Positions 34,901 through 44,034 of a stretch of DNA of 64,000 nucleotides are shown here, in pieces. Origin of the DNA: Hofstenia miamia (Eukaryota > Xenacoelomorpha > Acoela); contig SCFE01000064.1 in assembly GCA_004352715.1 (NCBI GenBank), positions 752,831-816,830 on the forward strand, read 5' to 3'. Below the pieces are notes generated by a model that ran no database searches, was not told where the DNA came from, and was given only the letters and a program-made list of their open reading frames with translations. Within the stretch, counting starts at the first letter, position 1. Every line of letters begins with the position of its first letter. Made by a program: the position numbers and the translations under genes.

Positions 34901-37900
34901 AGTATATTAGTAAAAAAAACAAGTTAATCACAAATTTCAATAGAAAGAGAAAAATGTACAAAGCACGGACACATCACGATTAAATAAGCACTAAGACAAT
35001 ATAAAAGAGATAGAATGACTACGTCTTAGCAACACACGTGTTTTTCGCAAAATATTCCTTTATAATAATTGCAACATTTGTTACAACGTTCACAAAAAAT
35101 TAAAACACATAAAAACAGATGACGAAATTTTGAAAATTGACGAAAAGCATTTTGGCAGTAAGGGAAAAAATCTCTTCACTTCATAAAATACTGATGGTGT
35201 CAAATCGATACTTGAAAAAAAAATTTCAAATCCAACAAATTAGCATTACATAATTAAATATCAAAATAGTTTCATACTTAATTCAGGAAAATGTTTCTCT
35301 AACAAGCAAGCGCATATTCTATTCATGCATAAATTATTTTTGATCTACTGCGTATACGTCGATGTTTTACTAAAGTTAGAAAACTATTTTAAAACTAATA
35401 AACTATAAAATGGGATTCACTTATCATACACTGAACAAGCCAGTACTAATAATAAATAGTGGTTCCATCCGTCAGTATATCCCAGATATCTCACTTGGGT
35501 ATGGTAAACCGGGCCATATGATTTGATGACATTTTTAATAAGTTGAATTTAAATCTTCTTCTATTATTCTATGATTCAATTTTATTCTTAGTATATTAAC
35601 TAGATCTAATATACTAAAATATGCAAAACATATATACAGAATTATTCCCCGAGAACCGCTAAATAAATCAGCTTTCAACAGAAAACTGCAAGAAATTCTG
35701 CTACTTAAAGTCAAGATTGCAAATCATTGTAGCCTTTAAGTGAATGATTTATATATCGCCAAAAACTATAGCATATAAAAGAACAAAATTGATTAAATTA
35801 CTAGAAATGCTTTTTTAATACTGTAAACTATAAACATTATCTTTAAATTACATCTTTTAAACAACACAAGAAGGCATTTCTTAAAGAAATTGCAAGCTTT
35901 GTTTAGAGCACAAATGGGAAAAGCATTAGTAAAATTTAAAAATTTTCTTGGACCGTTATTTAGGTCCTTCGTTGTCGAGAGAAAACTCATCGGAGAAAAC
36001 GCATGCGGTGAAAAGGAAGAATTTGATGCAAAACTGGTAATCATTATATCTTTGACATTCTGCGGGAAAATGCCTACACGGGAGACTCTGAGCAATAAGA
36101 AATGTTTTTACGTTAAACGAAAAAAACTTTTAGAAAAATCCATATGAATAACTTGTGAAATTGTGGACTTTCTATTTCCAGCACTGACCAAAAATATGTG
36201 ATCAACCTTACAGAAAAACCAACATATTTACCAATAACAAAGTTTTCCGAAAATCTTAAATTGAAATAGAAATTACTTCGCATTCAGTACTTCTTACTTT
36301 GAAAGTGAGGATGACAGGTCACTTTTGTGAAAGAAGTTATTTGAAAATATTCCTAAATTTTGCCAACATTACTGCAACAAATTCCCGGACGATATACAGA
36401 CTGGATTTTGAACATACTAAGTTGCCAAAAAAGAAATTTTATCAGTAGCCGTGCATAATCAGTTGGTTATCCAACATGTTTTCGTCTTCTGCAAAGAAAT
36501 TAAACGAACAACTACTTTGAATTCAAAACTTATCTAGATGCGATTCTTACCAAGTCAATTATGCCAATAAAAATGATGCATGAAGGAAATCATTAGAGAA
36601 AGTTTTGCGAAAAATTAAAGATGGAATTGCTCATTTAACAGCATCACGCAAACATGATCGAAAATGTGGGATGCCACAATGTGATCCAAGGCCAACAACT
36701 TTCAGCAGGAAACAATGTATATATTGATCAAAAGCCTGTTTTCAAGATTTTCAATAAGAAGAAATAAAATGCTTCAAGTGCAAACTTCATATTTAAATAT
36801 TTTTAATTTGGTACTTAAATGTACCAAATGCATATGTTACAGTAAGATTGGGTAATTAAGAATTTCGTGAAATCAGTAAAATTTCACTTAAGAACTTCAA
36901 AAAACAACTAAATTTGAGGAGTTAGGATTAGGGTTAGTATTTAGTAGTAAAATACATGAAGAATCTAGGTAATTCACAAATTCACTGAATTTTGGGGATT
37001 TCACAATCTTGCTGTAACATGTACATGTAGCCAGTTGTCGAATGATACGTTTAAATACCAATCGTAGCACATGTACAAAAAACATGTTTGACCTTTTTTT
37101 CTTCAAAATATGACAATCAACATCATCATGGCACAAATCATGTTTATAAAATAAGTTTGTCCACTTAGGGTTAATACGAGATGGATGTGAACAACGTATT
37201 TAATTATTTTCGCACGTCAATGAAGGGGCCAACACAGTAATGTTGTTTTGCGGTTTCTCATGCGCATACACTGTGCAATAGTCGGTTGTAAGACCGGGGA
37301 TCGTAGTGTTAAAGATACTCAACGCTATGAGGGTACATCTGTTAATGGATTCAAGTCTTAAGAAGAGTAAAATTATTCCTAATGCGAACAGTTCTGTATG
37401 TGGTCTTCATTTCGCGGAATGTAATTCTATTTCTTTCAGTGAAAACAAAACAACCAAAGATATCAATTGAATCAACATACATTCCTGTGCAAAAATTCCA
37501 AGTTTTTAAAAAAATGATTAGTTTCTAATGTACACTTTAAAATTTCTATTATCCTTCATAATTTTGTATAATGGTCAGCACATTTATATTTCCAATTTAA
37601 ATTTAGAAAAGCCTCTATTGCACTGTAAACTAAAATCATGTGCTGTACCAATAAAGTTCCCTTCTTTCCCCACTTATTATTCTGTTCCTTGTAAAACGAA
37701 ACGCACTGCATCGACAGCATAGAACAGTTTGGGAGAAACGAATGAGAAATATTTACAAATCAATTTCTACCATTTTGAATGCGACAAAGTGAAAACTTAG
37801 TTCTATTTTGGAAAACTTCAATATAAGTGATAAAGAATGAAAAATTCATCGTACTTCTATTCACTTCCAACTCGTAATTTTAAGTGCGGACTCAAAGTTA

Positions 37901-40900
37901 ACCATTTGTAGTTTGAAATTCGTTTCTCAACGAATCCACACAATCTAAACGATTATAAAAAATCAATGAAGTGCAAAATAAGATTGTCTATTTCTTAGAA
38001 ATCTCCAGTTAATTTTTTTAGTTTTAACTTCTATGATGACGTTTTCAGAACTTTCACACCCGAATAAAATTTACAAGTGGCAGCAATTAATCGAAAAGGA
38101 GCGATTGATTAAATTCTTATGAGAAATATTCTTATATTATTATTGATGAGATTTACACGGCAAGACGCCTTGAGTATCGTAATGGAAAAAGTTTTGGATT
38201 AACTGAAGAGGGTATATTAGCCAAAATTGTTCTTGTGTTCATGATTAAGTCTTACGCTTCTCCAACATAGTGATCCCATGGGAATGCAGACAATGTCAAA
38301 TTTTATTCCGAAGTTTTATTAAAACTTTTGAAAGTGAATATTATTGGTTAATGAACTCACGGTGATGCCCTTCTTGAGAAAACAGAATTCGATAATCAAA
38401 GGATTACTTGCTTATTCAGAACAATATCCAAATTTCAAGGATACTGCTACAATTTTATAAAAAATTTCATAACTATGGAGTAAAACCATTGGTCATAAAA
38501 TATCTGTGGTAGATTATTAACACGGAAAATGGTAATGCTCGTACCTAAACAATTGGACTGATTATTTGTGTATTTGGAATGAAATGAGAAAATATTAGAA
38601 ATATTTCATTTTTGAAGGATGGATTATTTCATTTAATTAAAAATTTTAAGAAAGAAGAAATAAACTGTTCAACTGATACTAAACAAATTTCTAAACTCAT
38701 AATGATGATGACTTTTCTAATCAAGATCATCACGTCATTTACTGTTAGTGGATTTTGTAGTTTGCGTGTTTCCATCATCAGTAAGTAGTCATTGTAGAAA
38801 TACTTCTTTCAAAGAGGAATTAATGCATTGTCGCCCTCTGAAAAGTTTAATAAAGGTGCCCTGAAAAACCCCCCAGAGTTTTCAATGCGATGGAGTTATG
38901 CAAAAAATTATGGGGAATTTTTGAAATCTTTCTGCAACGTGTTTTTGATTTTTCAACAAATGTAGAGATTGCAGATGTCCTAGAAGCTTTCAGTTACCTA
39001 ATTTCGTTTTGCTTTACCCACGGAAAATCACCAAAATTTTAACAGGAAAGCACCACGTGAGACTATTAAGCAAATTCTCATTTTTTAATCACTACTATCT
39101 CTTCCTTGGTATTGAGTAGTAAAGCTAAAGCTGAAATTTGGTCAAATTATTCTTTCGCATGCGATAACACTGGAAATGTTGATGGTAATGTTTGCGCTTG
39201 TAAAAATTGTAAAATAGCATTAAATTACCGAAATTCAAACGGCACTTTACCAGGCACACTTCAGCTTCAATGATATGTTAAACCTTGCAAATGCCTTTCA
39301 TTCTAAATTCGAAAACACAACAGACACTTGAACAACTTAGCTCTCTTTCGTAAACAACACTATCAAACGCTGAAAAGACAATGAGCAAAAGCAAAATTTG
39401 TTGTTATTGATCTCAATCTATAGAAAAAGCCCGATTCCGTAACTTGTGTCAAATGCTCGTCAATATTGGGGAAAAATGTTGTTCTTTGTGAAAGAAATGT
39501 ATTTCCCGGGAAGCAAAGACTTCATATAAATTAAGAAATGCTGTTTAGCCCTGGAAACTAAACGTGGTTCTCTGGCTGCAAATATCGATGATGACTGCGC
39601 AAACGCCAATATTTGGACATTCCTCCAATTGGACGACTGAAGATTTCAAGCTCCACTCTGTGTTGCTAGTAGTTAATCGCTTCGGAACAGTATCTGATAC
39701 TGGATACAATATCGAGAAACAGGTCAAGAATATATTTACCGATTTTGCAATTCCAATTGAAAGCACACCTTTTACAACAAGCTTTGGCAGGAAGTCTGAA
39801 TTCTTTGATCACCTTAAGCACACTCCCCTTTCATCAGCATGAAAGGCTACCTGGGAGGAAACATTTATTTCCGCTTTAATTTGTTAAACAAAGTACTTGT
39901 AGTGGACTACAAGAACACCTTTAAAACATGGTCGAAACAAAATTATGATACGTTTCGATATATTATACAAACAACACGAAAAATTATGTTCCTTATATCC
40001 GCTGACTACAACTTCAATTCTGAATTACTAAAATTTTTAAAACCTCTAAATTCGTTTTATTGAAACTCAAAGGATCTAAAGATGGCATCTCCCTGTTAAT
40101 AAGATAGGCAACTAACTCTATATGGGGCCTTTTTTATCAAATTAATTGATTTCGGTAATTGTGGTTAGATAACCCGCGGAATTGCCTTCATGTGACAACA
40201 ATTGAATTATCAAACTTGATTTTACTTAACCACAAAAGCCTTGACTAATCGCGAGATGGAGGAAGTAAATTGTTAGTATTCGTTTTTCTCAACCACGATC
40301 CATACAAACTATGCAAAAAATATCTACTTTGATTAAGCGTGAGAGGCCAACTTAAGGTAACTAGTGACTATACGTATGATTGTGAGTCTACTCAGTGGTT
40401 AAACATGTTGTTTCGCTTTTTAAGGAAAAATCAGTAATATTTAAATAACCCACTGCCATATATGATGAAGATTTAAAAAAATTTAATAATTATTTCTAGA
40501 AGACCCTGAAGCTTAGCTCAAAACCATGATTCAAGATGTTTAGAAGTAGTCAATTGATCATCACTGAAGATAACTACTATTCAATATGTCGTTTCTTCAC
40601 ATTACTTGTTTATTGTCACGTACAAACGTTTTGCAAACCAATGCAGCTTGAATGCATTTCGTGATATTTGTGGCTATTTTTGCGTTTATTTGATGAGAAT
40701 TGGTAGACCTCTATTGAAGCTATTCATTGGACTTCACGACTATCTTTCTTCGCTTGGATTCTATCATGGATGCAGAAAATTTTCGAAGATGATATCAGTG
40801 TCGTGCAGCAGTTCAATCATCGGAACAGAAAATAGTAATGTCTGATCCGTTTGCATCATTGCGAAGCGCAAATTTAACCTCCTCGTCAATCCCAGCTATA

Positions 40901-43638
40901 AGACAGCAAGGCAACCTTGTTTCTGAAGTCGAACTCTGACCAATTTTGTATACATAAGTACAAAACTGAGGACTATTCTAAAAAATTATCTTCAATTATG
41001 GAAAGATAACGCTTTCATTTGAACGATTTTATCACAATGTGCAAGACGAAATATGTCCAGTCTTTGGCGCATCTGAAAGAGAATCTCCCATTTTAATGAT
41101 AGAAGAGCTCCTTTATCACCTGATTTGATTAGCAGTATTGAGTTTTTCACTTTCATTTTCCACATGACATTTAATCACCGTGATTGTTTTTGTGTACTCA
41201 GCGGAATAATTTTAATGCTTACTTGTTGAGGTAGGATTTATATAGTTATATTTATTATAAACTATTAATTCCCGAAATTTACTCTTCGAAAACTGGAGAA
41301 TTATTTTAGAAATCAAGAAAGGAGATACGTTGTAGAAAAGCATCAATTGCCCTAAACGAATAATAAAAAATAAATGAAAAAATGATGAACTCAACCTACA
41401 AAGCAGACTTGTCAATGAGCCGAGCCGAGCCGAGCTTGAGCAGAGTATTGGATATACAACGAGCCCAAAACGAGCCTATTTTAGGCAAAGCAAGTTTATA
41501 GTTCTGCTTGTTAATTTGATTATGGAGATTTTTCTTATTTTTTTGCAGTCAGTATGCCTTTCCTATAGTCGTACTTAAGTAATGTTTATTAAATAATAGG
41601 AAGAGCTATGTAAAAAATTCTTTGAGCACAATATTTTTAAAAAAATATGAGCCTCATTCAAAGATTTTATGTGGCGAGCCGAGCCGAACATACACAAAAT
41701 TTAAACGAGCCGAGCTAGGAAATGTCAGCTCGTTGACAAGTCTGCTACAATGTCTGGCAATTGTTCTATCTACAAAAATAGATGAGCATTGAAATATCAG
41801 AAATAAAATACATTTTTCTTATAGGTACGATGAATTTATATGATCATTTCTCGTTATTGTAATTACGATCATAACCGTATATAATTTGAGAAAATAAAAA
41901 TTGAATAGTAAATCAGTTTCCTTAATACAGCTACGAAAATATTCAAATATGTTGCATCGCAGTATATGGGAAAGTGGGATGAATAGGTATTAGTCGACTA
42001 CGATTCAATTAAACAAACACTATTATTTAAACAACTTTATTAACTCATAATAACTGTTTTCAATTTAAACACCAAATTTATATGTCGCATGAATTTCTCA
42101 TTAAGCAAAGAAATAGCGGGAAATTGTAGAAAACTGTCGCATGTGGTATCAACCTAAAAACGAAAAATGACAGTTCAATGTGAAACTGGTACCGCAGCCC
42201 GCCCTAAATCAAGCATTTCTATTCACCAAAACCAGGGCCGTGGCTAGGGGAGGGCCAGGGGGGCATGGCCCTCTCTGTTGGGCCACTGTGCCCCCTTCCT
42301 CTTGGCATCCTGGATACAAAACTCCACAGTATTAATTCTAATATTCTGTAATTAAGTTAGAGTGAATANGCCACGGTCCTGAGCAAAACGGAGTTTGCAG
42401 CAGCTTAACAATTAATACATACTTCAGAAAAGTCAAAATGTTCACAAGAATATACACACTATGATACACTCATGTGACAACATATAGCATCTGGTAATTA
42501 TAAATGAAATTGTCAAATAACAAGTATGTACTACATGTACATATACATATATATATATATATATAAATTGAAATCTCCTTAACCAATTCCAAGAAAAACC
42601 AATTTCTTTTATTTAATTAAGTGTTTACTCAGTATCCCTCGAGAAATAATGTTATATCTCTGGCCCTCATTTTATACTCTTCCTAAAATAAATATTTTAT
42701 GAATTTCATCCTGCGATCGAAAAGTTGTTCTTCTGTAGATGCTACATATAAATGTTATATATACAGGATGTCACAGATTTCATGACAAATTCAAGATAAA
42801 GTTAATCTAGTCAAGCGCTATTGCCAAAATGGCGAATCCATCATCGGTGCTATTAGAGCTTATTCCACATTGCATGGAATAAAGAAGAAGGAAAATACTC
42901 CCAGATACAAAACAGTTGAGAGGATGTTCAAGCGTTTTATGGAGACAGCTAATGCTGCTAATGCTGACGTTGCCACACGTTCATCAAAAAGATGCAGCGC
43001 AGAAGATTTAAACTATGTATTTAAAATCCCTGTTACTATCAAGTATTTTGTTATATGTGTGCATCGTATGTTGGGAAATAAATGATTTTTTCAAACTTTA
43101 AATTTGTCATAAAATCTGGGACACCCTGTATATATAAAATGTTAATGGGGCATACAATGAGTATTTTTGCAAAATTTGAGCCTCATTCTGCCATGGGAAC
43201 ATAGTTTTCAAATTTTTTGTTACTAGTGCCCATTTTTGACTTCAACGCCCGCTGAGACGTCAGAACCCCCGAATATTCATGGTGGAGGTCTAACATCACT
43301 GCACACCATGGTACATCAAAATTGATTTATGTTAATTACCCAGCAATAAAAACTCAGGATACGCTGTGTACTATGGCAGTTTGCCCATTGGATTCGCTGT
43401 GTACCCTGTTTTGGAAAAATCGTACGTACACAGCGTATCTTATTTGTATATATGTATATATATATATTATTATTATTATTATTATTAATAGGATTCCTAT
43501 ATAGGAGAGATATAGCTAGCTGGATGCTAGATCTAAATGTTACTTGTTTTTGATCAAAATAAATGCTGCTACAGTAAGCCAACAGTTAATATATTTTACA
43601 CGTGTTTGCTTGGAAATTCAAGGCTCGGCTCGGGCTCN

Positions 43639-43673
<35 letters not shown>

Positions 43674-44003
43674 CTTGCTGGTTGTATTGTAAAAGTAAAA
43701 ATAGTATCAGTAAAAACAATTGAATAAAAGTACAAAGAAATTAAAACGAATAAATATACGGAAAACGTTAGTTTTGGAAACTTAATAAATTAGTGTGATG
43801 TCATTCGATTTTGATTAAATATACCTTACAATATAGCATTAAAAGGCGTATACCATACAATAATGCGTATACATCATACAATATACCAAATATATCTCCC
43901 AACCGGACACGGGCCGACGTAGCAGCCCCTGCATGCAGTGAAATGCTATTTATTTTATTTATATTAATAAGATTCATATATAGGAATTTCGTATAAATAA
44001 ATC

Positions 44004-44034
<31 letters not shown>

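Noticed and set aside
35890-36147. 85-codon plus-strand frame in the STARD10-like intron
   Set aside because: The antisense frame is also open. No domain, no splice context.
38768-38790. CTGATGATGGAAACACGC on the minus strand, both hammerhead boxes present
   Set aside because: No room for stem II between the boxes and no Penelope coding remnant beside it. Likely chance.
40606-40845. 79-codon plus-strand frame downstream of the hAT remnant
   Set aside because: It could be the end of the transposase, but I could not match it to the hAT dimerisation region.
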